The notes under the pieces were generated by a model that had not been told where the DNA came from, made no database searches, and worked only from the letters and a program-made list of their open reading frames with translations. Of a stretch of DNA of 23,444 nt, positions 1 to 8,274 are shown in pieces. The stretch covers positions 1-23,444 of the forward strand of contig DATAJQ010000330.1 of assembly GCA_036262095.1 (NCBI GenBank), read 5' to 3'. The position numbers were made by a program, and so were the translations under genes. Source of the stretch: Terrimonas_A sp036262095 (GTDB lineage Bacteria > Bacteroidota > Bacteroidia > Chitinophagales > Chitinophagaceae). Each line of letters opens with the position of its first letter. Position 1 is the stretch's first letter.

Positions 1-123
1 CTTCAGGTGTGAAGAAAGCTAACGAAGAAAGTGCCAGAGTGAGAATATTTTGGGTGTCAATTTATTAAAGAAAGAAATCCCGGGAAAAGTGTGCGGTTTT
101 GATACAGGATTGTTCAGTTTTGA

Positions 124-199
124 AAGATAAAAAGACGCTGCTAAGCAATTTATTCGCCTGAGAGCGAAAGTTCAATGCTTAGCAGCGCCTTTTTATCTT
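124..199 (-). terminator. Long hairpin terminator of the aldo/keto reductase gene
   Basis: Two 24-nt arms (124-147 and 176-199) pair across a 28-nt loop that itself contains a small hairpin (TTCGC 153-157 with GCGAA 164-168). The single difference between the arms gives an A-C mismatch in a plus-strand transcript but a G-U pair in a minus-strand transcript, so the stem is unbroken only in minus-strand RNA. Arm ends are A-rich and T-rich, giving a U-rich 3' side. It begins 12 bases past the reductase stop codon. Bases 1-123 hold no recognisable gene; an open plus-strand reading frame ending at about 62 could be the tail of an upstream gene but is too short to identify. Confidence 0.8.
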
Positions 200-211
200 C
201 TTCCGGCGTTT

Positions 212-1207
212 TTATTTAACTAATTGCAGTTTACTCAGCTCTTCTGTAATAACAGCCACTTCATTTGCAGATAAAGCAGCCTGAGTGGCTTTTGCATTCT
301 GTTCTGCCTGCTCTTTATTCCTGGCACCTGCCAAAGCGATAGTAATACCCGGCTGAGCCAGTGTCCACAACAGCACAAGCTGGCCGATTGTAAGTCCCTT
401 TGAATCAGCGATCGGTTTGATGCGATTGAGAAAGGCGTTGGTGCGCTGGAGGTTCTCATCTTTGAAATAGTATAAACCAGCACGGTGATCTCCTTCGTTG
501 AAAGCGTGACCGGGTTTTAGTTTACCGGTGAGGAGGCCGCGCTCCATCGGACTGTAAGCAAGAATAGATAAATTATGTTCAAGGCAATAAGGAACAACGG
601 TTTTTTCAATATCACGTTTCACCATGCTGTAGGGCACCTGGTCGGAAGCAAGTGAAATGTATTTGCCAGCTTCTGCCAATTGTTCTGCTTTGTAATTGCA
701 AACGCCGGCATATCTTACTTTTCCCTGTTTGATCAATTGTGCTACAGCTTCCATTGTTTCCTGAATAGGGGTCGTACTGTCTGGCCAATGGATCTGGTAG
801 AGATCGATGTAGTCGGTTTGCAAACGGCGCAAGCTGTCTTCACACTCAAGGATAATACTTTCTTTCCCGGCATATTTATAAATGTCAATGGGTTTTCCAT
901 TGTTATCCTTGCTGTGAAAGCCAAATTCTCCTTTGTTGAGGTCCCAGCGCATACCGAATTTGGTAAGAATATACACTTTGTCTCTTGGCAGTGTTTTAAC
1001 GGCTTCGCCTACGATTTCTTCGCTGGTGCCCTGCCCGTAAATTGGTGCTGTATCGATAGCATTCACGCCGAGATCATAAGAGGCTCTGATAGCATCGATG
1101 GCATCTTTTCTTTCTGATCCGCCCCACATCCATCCACCCGCAGCCCAGGCGCCGAAAGTGATCACAGAAGGAGTAAGCGATGTGTTTCCCAGTTTCCTGT
1201 ATTCCAT
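212..1207 (-). CDS. Aldo/keto reductase
   Basis: 331-residue cytosolic NADP(H)-dependent oxidoreductase of the aldo/keto reductase superfamily, TIM-barrel fold. The catalytic tetrad is visible: Asp52 and Tyr57 in IDTAPIYG, Lys83 in LTKFG, His140 in YQIHWPD. The early EYRKLGNTSLTPS and FGAWAAGGWMWGG segments resemble the IolS/YajO/general-stress-protein-69 branch, and the C-terminal cofactor region (TIALAGARNKEQAEQN) is intact. Length is normal and the ATG precedes the conserved first strand. It is divergent from an HxlR-type regulator across 143 bp, an arrangement often seen when the regulator controls a neighbouring redox gene in response to an aldehyde, quinone or other electrophile. The real substrate cannot be told from sequence. 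Confidence 0.93.
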   Translation of the reverse strand: MEYRKLGNTSLTPSVITFGAWAAGGWMWGGSERKDAIDAIRASYDLGVNAIDTAPIYGQGTSEEIVGEAVKTLPRDKVYILTKFGMRWDLNKGEFGFHSKDNNGKPIDIYKYAGKESIILECEDSLRRLQTDYIDLYQIHWPDSTTPIQETMEAVAQLIKQGKVRYAGVCNYKAEQLAEAGKYISLASDQVPYSMVKRDIEKTVVPYCLEHNLSILAYSPMERGLLTGKLKPGHAFNEGDHRAGLYYFKDENLQRTNAFLNRIKPIADSKGLTIGQLVLLWTLAQPGITIALAGARNKEQAEQNAKATQAALSANEVAVITEELSKLQLVK

Positions 1208-1350
1208 GTTCTGATTTATTTAAAATGTAAATATTAACTTAGCGTTCTACCAAACAGCCTTCATCCGCCGGCAAAGCCATACTTACATTACCGGACCAAA
1301 TTTGCCATAGTTTCTCTAATTTTCTTTACTAGTATAAAATTATTAAGGCC
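1208..1350. promoter_or_regulatory. Divergent promoter region between reductase and HxlR-type regulator
   Basis: This 143-bp AT-rich spacer must hold both start regions of the divergent pair. No clean TAnnTTTG element is visible on either strand. A perfect 8-bp palindrome TACTAGTA lies at 1327-1334, 16 bases before the regulator's ATG; short TACT/AGTA dyads are reminiscent of operators of some HxlR/YodB-type regulators (from memory), so autoregulation here is possible but unproven. Confidence 0.3.
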
Positions 1351-1716
1351 ATGAGGAAAACAAGTTCGACTAATTTTCTAAACCAAGCATACCTGGAAGA
1401 GAAATGTGCGCTGAATGAACTTATTTACCTGCTCAGTAAACGATGGATTACTGAAGTGCTTTTCAGTATTGAAGAAGGCAACAATCGCTTTTCCAGCCTG
1501 AAAGAGGATCTCCGGTATATCAGTGATAATATACTGGCAGACCGGCTTAAACTGCTGGAACAGCATAAGCTTATTAACCGGAATGAACATACGCCTGAGG
1601 TACCCTCACGTGTAGAATATACTCTCACATCTACAGGCCACAGTTTAAGTGAACTGCTTGATGGAATGTGTCAGTTCGCTGAAAAGAATATTCATTTTCC
1701 GGATAAATCCTCCTAA
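1351..1716 (+). CDS. HxlR-family winged-helix transcriptional regulator
   Basis: 121-residue DNA-binding regulator of the HxlR/MarR-like group. Cys19 in the EEKCALNELIYLL segment sits at the conserved N-terminal cysteine position that in several HxlR members senses electrophiles or thiol oxidation. The helix-turn-helix follows (KRWITEVLFSI, then RFSSLKEDLRYISDNILADRLKLLEQHKLI), and the wing is VPSRVEYTLTSTGHSL. Length is typical. The divergent aldo/keto reductase is the likely target. The gene ends 15 bp from the converging dehydrogenase gene. The family is sure; the inducer is unknown. Confidence 0.9.
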   Translation: MRKTSSTNFLNQAYLEEKCALNELIYLLSKRWITEVLFSIEEGNNRFSSLKEDLRYISDNILADRLKLLEQHKLINRNEHTPEVPSRVEYTLTSTGHSLSELLDGMCQFAEKNIHFPDKSS

Positions 1717-1731
1717 TGGGATATGTTTCGA

Positions 1732-3009
1732 TTATTTTTTCGCATAGGTAATTCGGAAAATAGTTCCATGTGCATCATCCGAAACATATAAAGATCCGTC
1801 GGGGCCCTGGGCTAATCCGCAAGGCCGGTGTTTTGCATTGCCTGGCGATTTTGGATCGTCTGTTCCTGCAAACCCATTGGCAAATATTTCCCAATCGCCG
1901 CTGGGAACGCCATTTTTGAAGGGAACAAATGCTACATAAAAGCCGGCCTGGTGAGGCGCTCTGTTCCATGATCCGTGGAAAGCAACAAATGCTCCGTTCT
2001 TGTATTTTTCCGGGAATTGATTGCCGGTATAAAACAATAATGCGTTTGGCGCCAGGTGTCCGGGAAATGCGACCACGGGTGTTTCTGCTTTTTCCCCACC
2101 TTCTTTTTTACCGTCGCCACCATATTCCGGTGAAACGATTTTTTTCTTTTGGATCTGGTCATAATAAATATAAGGCCAACCGCAATCCGCTCCTTCATGC
2201 AGTTTATACATAGCTTCTGCAGGCAATTCCACGCCTGTTTTCTGATCATACAGATCAGGGAAAAAATCATGGAGATTATCGCGGCCATGCTGCATTACAT
2301 AAAGGGCATTGCTTTCTTTATTCCAGTCGAGTCCCACCACATTGCGCAATCCGGTGGCATAGCGGATGCCATTGCCATAAGTTTGATGGAGAGAATCGGC
2401 GTTGAACCGCCAGATTCCACCGGCAGAATCCAGTACAGGGCAGGGCATCATGCCGGGAGAGCCTTTAATACGGTCTTTAACCTGGCATATATTGGAGTAG
2501 GCGCCAATATTGACATAGATATGGCCGGCATCATCCAGGGCAATGGATTTGGAGTTGTGCTGGTTGCGGTCGATTAATCCATAGATAAGCGTATCAGGAT
2601 GCTGAGGGTCTACTACCTGCTGGTCCTGGTTCAGTTTATACCGAAAAACAGAGGTATTGGAAGAAGCATAGAGATAGCCGTTTTTGATGGTAATGCCGGT
2701 GCCGCCGTAATCACCAAAACCGGAAACGATTTGAGCTTTGCCGTCGCCGTTTTTATCAGGAGATAGCATAAGAATGCCTTTACCGTCTTTTACATCATTC
2801 AGTTTTACGAATATGTCACCATGGTCGTTCACGACAAGATGCCTGGCTGTGCCTACGCTGTCGGCAACGATCTGAGCACCGAAGCCCTCAGGCAGGGTCA
2901 ACCCAGCATCGTTGACAGGAGTAGGTTTTGTGGAATCATTGTTGGCGCAGGCGCTAAGCAGTAAAAGGAAAACAGAGCAGGTGGCAAGATGTTTAAGATT
3001 GTATTGCAT
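1732..3009 (-). CDS. Lipoprotein of the sorbosone dehydrogenase / PQQ-type soluble glucose dehydrogenase propeller family
   Basis: 425 residues. The signal peptide ends in a lipobox (LLSAC, Cys21), so the mature protein is predicted to be a lipid-anchored periplasmic or cell-surface protein. The rest has the repeated beta-propeller motifs of the L-sorbosone dehydrogenase/soluble glucose dehydrogenase family: DDAGHIYVNIGA (159-170), ATGLRNVVGLDW (218-229), AFHGSWNR (343-350) and RPCGLAQGPDGSLYVSDD (395-412). His151 (RNQHNS) and Arg222 (GLRN) are plausible counterparts of the catalytic His and the substrate/PQQ-binding Arg of soluble glucose dehydrogenase; this is by motif, not alignment. PQQ-dependent oxidation of a sugar or aldose is the family expectation, but no PQQ biosynthesis gene is in the window and related propellers can have other roles. 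Three cysteines at 175, 190 and 276 could form a disulfide. Confidence 0.85.
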   Translation of the reverse strand: MQYNLKHLATCSVFLLLLSACANNDSTKPTPVNDAGLTLPEGFGAQIVADSVGTARHLVVNDHGDIFVKLNDVKDGKGILMLSPDKNGDGKAQIVSGFGDYGGTGITIKNGYLYASSNTSVFRYKLNQDQQVVDPQHPDTLIYGLIDRNQHNSKSIALDDAGHIYVNIGAYSNICQVKDRIKGSPGMMPCPVLDSAGGIWRFNADSLHQTYGNGIRYATGLRNVVGLDWNKESNALYVMQHGRDNLHDFFPDLYDQKTGVELPAEAMYKLHEGADCGWPYIYYDQIQKKKIVSPEYGGDGKKEGGEKAETPVVAFPGHLAPNALLFYTGNQFPEKYKNGAFVAFHGSWNRAPHQAGFYVAFVPFKNGVPSGDWEIFANGFAGTDDPKSPGNAKHRPCGLAQGPDGSLYVSDDAHGTIFRITYAKK

Positions 3010-3269
3010 AGAAGGATTTTAACCTGTAAATGATCAAAGAATGTTCCTAAATATACATACAAAAAAACACCTTTCTGCTTAATGAAAGAATAGCTTCGTA
3101 AATAGTGAGTTTTCGAATGGTAACAGGCCTGGTGTTCCGGAAAATCAATTTTCAATATCGTTCCTGTTTGCGCCTATGGCCGGGATATACCGTTAATACA
3201 TAACCGGCGGTGAATTTTGGTTAAAATAATTTACTTTACCTCAAGAACAAGTCATATAAAAAATCAAGC

Positions 3270-4979
3270 ATGAAGTTTTCACTCACCCTTTCTTTAATTG
3301 GCCTGACAGTCATTAACAGCTTTGCCCAAAACACAACAGAGAATTATTTCAAATTAACGCGCACCGGTTTCAATGAAAAAAATGCGCTGAATACAACCGG
3401 TTATGTGGAGCAGCGCTGGCGGTTGCCGGGAAACAAAGGTTTTGACGAAAGTATTTACTACGTTGAGAAAATATTGCAGGATGCGGGGTTCGTTTTACAA
3501 AAGGAAAATGAGCAGGAAGCACCGATGACTTACCGGCTGGAGAAAAGGCCGCTGAAACAAAATGCCTGGGAGCCGGTGAATGCTTCCGTTTTTATTGAAG
3601 GTGAAAATACTCCGGTGATCGAGTTCAAAACAAACCGGAATATGATCCCCATTAATTGTCCTTCCACGCCTGCAGGAGGCGTAACAGCAGAACTGGTGTA
3701 TTTGAGCAAGGTGGTACCGGCTGAAATTGCAGCGATGGATCTGAAAGGAAAGATCCTTTTTAGTGAAGCGCCTGTCAATAGCGTGCTGGGTCAGGCAGTG
3801 AAAGCCGGTGCAATTGGTGTAATGGCGTATTCCATGCCAAAGTATACGCAGCCGGAGAAATATCAAACTTCTATCCAGTTTGGCCAGATGCGCCCTGTGG
3901 GTGATGCCTGGGCTCTTCTTTTATCTTATGCGGCCAAAGAAAAATTGAAAGCCGCCTGCCTTAAAGGAAAAACGGTGGTGAAAGTGAGTATTGAAACCAA
4001 ATCTTATCCTTCCGAAGAGCTTACCATTGTAGCGAATGTAAAAGGAACCGTAAAGCCGGATGAGCGATTTGTATACAGCGCCCATGTGCAGGAGCCTGGA
4101 GCAAATGATAATGCAAGCGGAGTGGGGGCGCTGGCAGAAATGGCGAGACTGTTTGCGGGCCTGGTTAAATCAAAAAAATTTGTTCCGCAGCGGACAGTTA
4201 CTTTTTTGTGGGGTACGGAGATCAGTGCAACGCAGCGCTATATTGCTGACGATAGTATCAGGGCGAAGGGAATTTTATGGGGAATGAGTTTGGATATGGT
4301 AGGTGAAGACACCAAGAAAACAGGCGGCAGCTTCCTGATCGAAAAAATGCCTGACCCTTCTGCTATCTGGACACGCGGGGAAGACAAACACACAGAATGG
4401 GGAGCTGGAGATGTGAAAGAAAAAGATCTTTTCCCGCATTATTACAACGATTTTATTTTAAGCATCTGCCGGCAGCAGGGAAAATTTGCTAACTGGATGG
4501 TAAATGCCAATCCTTTTGAAGGTGGTAGTGATCACACACCTTTTCTCCGCAATAAGATACCGGGATTGCTGATGTGGCATTTTACGGATGTGTTTTATCA
4601 TACGGACAATGACAGGCTGGATAAAGTGTCTGCACAAACCCTGAAGAATGTGGGTGTGAGCGCACTTACAGCCGGAATGACGCTGGTCAATGCTGATGAG
4701 AATACGGCGCTGGCGATCATAAAAACCGTGAAAGGGGAAGCGGATAAAAGAATGCAGGCAGAGTTTGCACTTAGCCAGCAAGCGGTGAAAGAGGGAAAGG
4801 ACCTGGCGAAGGAAAAGCATATCCTGGAAACCTGGAGTAAGTGGTATACGAATGCGCTGACCACAATTGGTGATTTGCCGGTGAAGAAGCAGACAACGAG
4901 AGTGGGCTCTAATTTGAAAGTGGTGATATTGGATTTGGAGAAAGAGACGGCAAAGATGCTGGAGCAGTTGGGGAAATGA
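3270..4979 (+). CDS. Secreted M28-family zinc metallopeptidase with inserted PA-type domain
   Basis: 569 residues. A cleavable signal peptide ends around Ala19 (INSFA-QN), so the protein is exported. Residues about 140-235 look like a protease-associated (PA) insert (LKGKILFSEAPVN, AGAIGVMAYS). The M28 aminopeptidase core follows: SAHVQEPGANDNASG (His272, Asp280), TFLWGTE (Glu317), SLDMVGED (Asp342), GGSDHTPF (419-425) and FYHTDND (His444), which gives most of the expected two-zinc ligand set. Two positions differ from textbook M28: the residue two after the first His is Gln274 instead of Asp, and the Glu-Glu pair reads Glu317-Ile318. These may be subfamily features or may lower activity. The C-terminal 100 residues are a charged helical tail. 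It stands alone, transcribed away from the dehydrogenase gene across a 260-bp spacer in which I see no clear promoter. Family is sure; substrate unknown. Confidence 0.9.
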   Translation: MKFSLTLSLIGLTVINSFAQNTTENYFKLTRTGFNEKNALNTTGYVEQRWRLPGNKGFDESIYYVEKILQDAGFVLQKENEQEAPMTYRLEKRPLKQNAWEPVNASVFIEGENTPVIEFKTNRNMIPINCPSTPAGGVTAELVYLSKVVPAEIAAMDLKGKILFSEAPVNSVLGQAVKAGAIGVMAYSMPKYTQPEKYQTSIQFGQMRPVGDAWALLLSYAAKEKLKAACLKGKTVVKVSIETKSYPSEELTIVANVKGTVKPDERFVYSAHVQEPGANDNASGVGALAEMARLFAGLVKSKKFVPQRTVTFLWGTEISATQRYIADDSIRAKGILWGMSLDMVGEDTKKTGGSFLIEKMPDPSAIWTRGEDKHTEWGAGDVKEKDLFPHYYNDFILSICRQQGKFANWMVNANPFEGGSDHTPFLRNKIPGLLMWHFTDVFYHTDNDRLDKVSAQTLKNVGVSALTAGMTLVNADENTALAIIKTVKGEADKRMQAEFALSQQAVKEGKDLAKEKHILETWSKWYTNALTTIGDLPVKKQTTRVGSNLKVVILDLEKETAKMLEQLGK

Positions 4980-5156
4980 TTGAAAGCAGATCCTTCGGGT
5001 AAAAAAACAAATATTGTGTTTAAATGACGAAACGAAACTGCTAAAACTCATAATAAAAAAGAGGAAAAACACCGGGTGGGTTTAAAGGATTAAGGCAGTT
5101 TTGCTGTGAAATAATTCATGAAGCATTCCTGTTTATCATTTTGAATATGCCCGCCT

Positions 5157-5452
5157 ATGAAATACGAAAGATATACTGATTTAAAAATTTCAGAGGATCT
5201 GATGGAGACCCTGTTTGTCAGCAAGGGGCCAAAAGGTGAAATTGAAAAGATCATTCAGTAGTCCTTTTTTCAGGAAGTACTCGAAGCCGGAATCGACTTT
5301 ATCAAATGGCTTTGGGGGTTAATTTAAAAGAGCTTGAGAATAATTTTGTAATATATGACCTTACACTGATAGACGGGCTATTTGCTCATGAGCCATTTGT
5401 GAAAGGGAAAAATTATGATGGATTTCTTATCAAACAGAAAACGAATCTTTAA
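5157..5452 (+). pseudogene. Degenerate DUF6934-like small-protein gene with internal deletion and frameshift
   Basis: Two pieces in different frames look like the two ends of one Bacteroidota small-protein family that I recall as DUF6934. Piece 1 (5157-5261) starts MKYERYTDLKIS, runs through FVSKGPKGEIEKIIQ and stops at TAG after 34 residues. Piece 2, in another frame, has GSTRSRNRLYQMALGVNL before and through an in-frame ATG at 5306, then FVIYDL and EPFVKGKNYDGFLIKQK to a TAA at 5450-5452. Intact members are about 150 residues; together these pieces make about 90, so the central part of some 50-60 residues is missing, with the junction near 5257-5275. The family name is from memory, but the pairing of a conserved N-terminus with a conserved C-terminus around a break is seen directly. 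The intact short ORF at 5464 follows 11 bases later. Confidence 0.6.
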
Positions 5453-5463
5453 TTTTTATAACT

Positions 5464-5622
5464 ATGAAAAAAATAAAAAAAGTAAAGGTAAAATGGAAAG
5501 GTGTTCCTGAATTTACTATAAGATACATAGTAGACAAATCTCTGAACAAGTATTCCGGAAAAGTTCTATTTCCCGAAAAATTGGAAAGAGCTAATTACAT
5601 TCTTTCCCGGATGAAATGGTGA
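5464..5622 (+). CDS. Small hypothetical protein (52 aa), partner of the broken gene upstream
   Basis: 52-residue basic protein. It starts MKKIKKVKVKWKGVPEFTI, has a middle IRYIVDKSLNKYSGKV and ends FPEKLERANYILSRMKW. It has no signal peptide, membrane segment or recognised catalytic motif; the N-terminus is lysine-rich. It starts 11 bases after the end of the degenerate DUF6934-like gene and stops 18 bases before a bidirectional terminator, so the two were probably one transcription unit. The pairing of a roughly 150-residue protein with a roughly 50-residue one suggests a two-gene module, possibly toxin-antitoxin-like, but nothing in the sequence proves that. Coding status rests on the clean reading frame, the neat fit before the terminator and the plausible composition. 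Confidence 0.55.
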   Translation: MKKIKKVKVKWKGVPEFTIRYIVDKSLNKYSGKVLFPEKLERANYILSRMKW

Positions 5623-5640
5623 TTAACCATTCCCAATGGA

Positions 5641-5663
5641 AAAGGCCCCAAAAGGGGCCCTTT
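5641..5663. terminator. Bidirectional intrinsic terminator
   Basis: AAAGGCCCC (5641-5649), an AAAA loop, then GGGGCC, one bulged C and TTT (to 5663). The G+C-rich stem has A and T runs on its two sides, so it can end transcripts in both directions. It lies between the small plus-strand ORF (stop 5622) and the convergent ABC permease (stop 5692), which is where a shared terminator is expected. Confidence 0.85.
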
Positions 5664-5691
5664 GTTTGAACTATTCACATGAGAAATTGCC

Positions 5692-8079
5692 TTATTCATT
5701 TCGTAAGCTATTCACCGGATTAGCCCTTGCGGCTTTCACCGTTTGCAAGCTCACTGTAATCACTGCAATTACCAGCACCAGCAAAGCCGATAACGCAAAC
5801 AACTGCCAGCCCAACGAGATCCTGTATGCAAAAGTCTGTAACCATTGCTTGGTGGCCCAATAACCTAATGGCACAGCGATCACTACAGCAATCAACACCA
5901 GTTTCACAAAATCCCTGCTCAATAAAGAAGCAATATCTGTTACACTGGCTCCAAGTACTTTACGAACCCCGATCTCTTTTCTTCGCTGACCGGTGAGATA
6001 TGCCGTCATAGCAAACAATCCCATCACGGATATGATAATGGCTGTGATCGCGAATACACTGATGATCTGCTGCAGGCGGATATGTGCGGCAAATAGCCGC
6101 TGGAAATTATCGTCCAGGAATGTATAACGGATCGGCAGATCGGATTCTACTTTTTTCCAGGCTTCCGTGATCGCTGCTACAGTACCGGCAGTTTTATTAC
6201 TGTTGATCTTTACCAGTAAAGCTCCACCAGACTGATACATACAGGCTTTATTTTCGATAGTATAAGCCACTGGCTGCACAGCGCTTTCAAAGCCCTGCAC
6301 ATTGAAATCACGTACCACCCCGATTACCTGCACTGGAACAGTGTCACAACCATCGAAATAAATGGTCTTACCGATAATATCAGTTCCCATTTTTCGGGCG
6401 GCTGTTTCATTCAGGATCGCGCTGCGGGTGTTCTGGTCAGCCTGACGCTCATCAAACAGCCGGCCTCTTACCAATTTAATACCCATTGTAGTAAAATACT
6501 CCGTACTCACTTTCACAGAAGCCATACGATGTTCGGCGCTTGCATATTTGAATGTGTAGGTAGATGTATCAATATATTCGTCTCCGGGAACAGTTGTTGT
6601 TTTAGCTACCTGCAGCACTCCCGGCGCTTTCAACAACAGTTCTCTTGTTGTATTGAAATTTTTTTCCCTGGTATTCTGCGTAGCTTCTATACGCATCACC
6701 TGCTCACCGGAGAAACCTTTATCACGTGTTTCCATAAAATGGATCTGGCGGGTGATCACCAAAGTGCCAAATACAAAAAAGGCAGCCACTACAAACTGTG
6801 CAACGATCAATGCATTACGGAACCCCCTTCCTTTAGTACCGCCGGAATATGCTCCTTTCAACACTTTATTGGTATTAATGAGTGAAAGTATCACGGCCGG
6901 ATAAAGGCCGGATAAAAGCACTACCACTACCAGGCAGATCAATAATTGGAGAAAAATATAGCCAATATTGCTGGCGCCCCAAAACGAGAGCTGTATACCG
7001 AAACTACGGGCAAAATAAGGCAGGGTCAACTGCACCAGCAGTAATGCCAGCGCAAAACTGATCAAACACTGCAAAGCTGTTTCCCCCAAAAACTGCCTGA
7101 TCAATTGCCAGCGGCTTGAGCCTAAGGTTTTCCGTATGCCTACTTCTTTTGACCGGCGGATGGAAGCAGCGATAGACAGGTTGCTGAAATTGATCGCGCC
7201 TGCGATCAACAACAAAAATGCCAACACCACCAGTGTGGCTACTGTAGTAAAATTGCTGGCTCCATGACGTGGAAAATTATGTATCTGTCCTACAGCATCC
7301 GTAAACAATCCCGCCTGGTGTCCGGCTGCACGGAAAGCAGCGTATGATTGATTATCCTTTTTGATCTGCTCATCATAGAAAAGCGGATTGATCAGTTCAT
7401 CAAGTTTGGCTACAGGCAGCACATTGGCTGTTTTCACATATGTTTGATACGACCGGTTTCCCCAGAAATTATTTTTTCTTTCATACGAACTGCGCCATGC
7501 AAATTGAAAACTGAAATGAGTAGGAGTGGAGGGTTCTTCTATCACTGCCGTTACTTCATTGTCAACACTACTGAATAAGCGGATGGTTTTGCCAATGGGA
7601 TCAGCTTTTCCAAAAAGACGCTGGCTCAATGATGTTGTAATAATGATGGCGTTGGGCTTATCCAGTGGATTCAGCCTGTCGCCTGCTACTATTTTATAAG
7701 GAAATACGTCCAGAAAAAGTGAATCTGCTTCCACGCCGCCTTTGGAGTAGATTTTTGTATCACCGGCGCTAAGAGGAGTTTCAAAATTATCATAAGGTTG
7801 TATACGCGTGGCTGCGATCACTTCAGAAGATTTTGCGGCTAAAAAACCTGCCAGAGGAGAAGCGGTCTGCTCCATTATCTCATCATCAGTGCGCTGGCTT
7901 ACCCTGTATACTTTTTTTAATTCCGGGCTCCATTTATCATAGCTAAGTTCATTATTGAGATAGAGAAGAACGAGAACAAACCCGGCCAGCCCCGCTGTAA
8001 GCCCAGCAATATTGATGGCACTGTACAAGCTATTCTTTGCGAGATTGCGGAAACTGATACGAAAGAAGTGTTTAAGCAT
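5692..8079 (-). CDS. ABC transporter permease, MacB/FtsX type (two FtsX domains)
   Basis: 795 residues from the chosen start MLKHFFRISFRNLAKNSLYS, the usual N-terminus of this Bacteroidota permease group. The frame stays open 85 codons further up, but those codons give no family-like sequence and the -7 element at 8113 lies inside them. Order: TM1 (about 20-40), a MacB-type periplasmic domain (about 45-270), three TMs, a second periplasmic domain, and three final TMs. Each half has the cytoplasmic FtsX signature: RRSKEVGIRKTLGSSRWQL and QRRKEIGVRKVLGASVTDI. Such proteins transmit ATPase movements to the periplasm and act in efflux of peptides or lipids, lipoprotein handling or stress signalling. 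No ATPase partner is in the window, so it must pair with one encoded elsewhere. It converges on the small-ORF pair and is divergent from the DUF6090-like gene. Confidence 0.9.
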   Translation of the reverse strand: MLKHFFRISFRNLAKNSLYSAINIAGLTAGLAGFVLVLLYLNNELSYDKWSPELKKVYRVSQRTDDEIMEQTASPLAGFLAAKSSEVIAATRIQPYDNFETPLSAGDTKIYSKGGVEADSLFLDVFPYKIVAGDRLNPLDKPNAIIITTSLSQRLFGKADPIGKTIRLFSSVDNEVTAVIEEPSTPTHFSFQFAWRSSYERKNNFWGNRSYQTYVKTANVLPVAKLDELINPLFYDEQIKKDNQSYAAFRAAGHQAGLFTDAVGQIHNFPRHGASNFTTVATLVVLAFLLLIAGAINFSNLSIAASIRRSKEVGIRKTLGSSRWQLIRQFLGETALQCLISFALALLLVQLTLPYFARSFGIQLSFWGASNIGYIFLQLLICLVVVVLLSGLYPAVILSLINTNKVLKGAYSGGTKGRGFRNALIVAQFVVAAFFVFGTLVITRQIHFMETRDKGFSGEQVMRIEATQNTREKNFNTTRELLLKAPGVLQVAKTTTVPGDEYIDTSTYTFKYASAEHRMASVKVSTEYFTTMGIKLVRGRLFDERQADQNTRSAILNETAARKMGTDIIGKTIYFDGCDTVPVQVIGVVRDFNVQGFESAVQPVAYTIENKACMYQSGGALLVKINSNKTAGTVAAITEAWKKVESDLPIRYTFLDDNFQRLFAAHIRLQQIISVFAITAIIISVMGLFAMTAYLTGQRRKEIGVRKVLGASVTDIASLLSRDFVKLVLIAVVIAVPLGYWATKQWLQTFAYRISLGWQLFALSALLVLVIAVITVSLQTVKAARANPVNSLRNE

Positions 8080-8112
8080 AACAGAGTGTATGGTGATCGA
8101 TCTATGGTCAAG

Positions 8113-8120
8113 CAAAAGTA
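8113..8120 (-). promoter_or_regulatory. Candidate -7 element TACTTTTG for the ABC permease
   Basis: A perfect match to the Bacteroidota -7 consensus TAnnTTTG on the minus strand, ending 33 bases before the permease ATG. No clear TTG-type -33 box is visible at the usual distance, so the call rests on the -7 match and position. It supports the shorter start at 8079. Confidence 0.45.
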
Positions 8121-8274
8121 TGCCACAATATAAGTGTATGTGTTTCACTTGGTTATAAGAGGTTTTGCCTCCCAGACGTTCGCTTTTGATACAATGTACC
8201 GGCCGGAACTGATACACTAACTCTTTGAAGAAGGATAAAGAAAAAATAGTATTTTCCTTTATAAAGAATAATTC

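Noticed and set aside
3215..3239. TTTTGG and TACTTTAC as a promoter for the M28 peptidase
   Set aside because: The spacing between the two parts is about 12 bp, too short for a Bacteroidota promoter, and the -7 match is imperfect.
4458..5072. Long minus-strand open frame (204 codons) at the end of the M28 peptidase
   Set aside because: It is antisense to a well-supported coding gene and rich in His, Phe, Arg and Cys with no domain, as expected of a shadow frame.
8222..8256. TTTG and TAGTATTT as a promoter for the DUF6090-like gene
   Set aside because: Spacing is good (about 19 bp) but the -7 part has two mismatches to TAnnTTTG; not strong enough to list.
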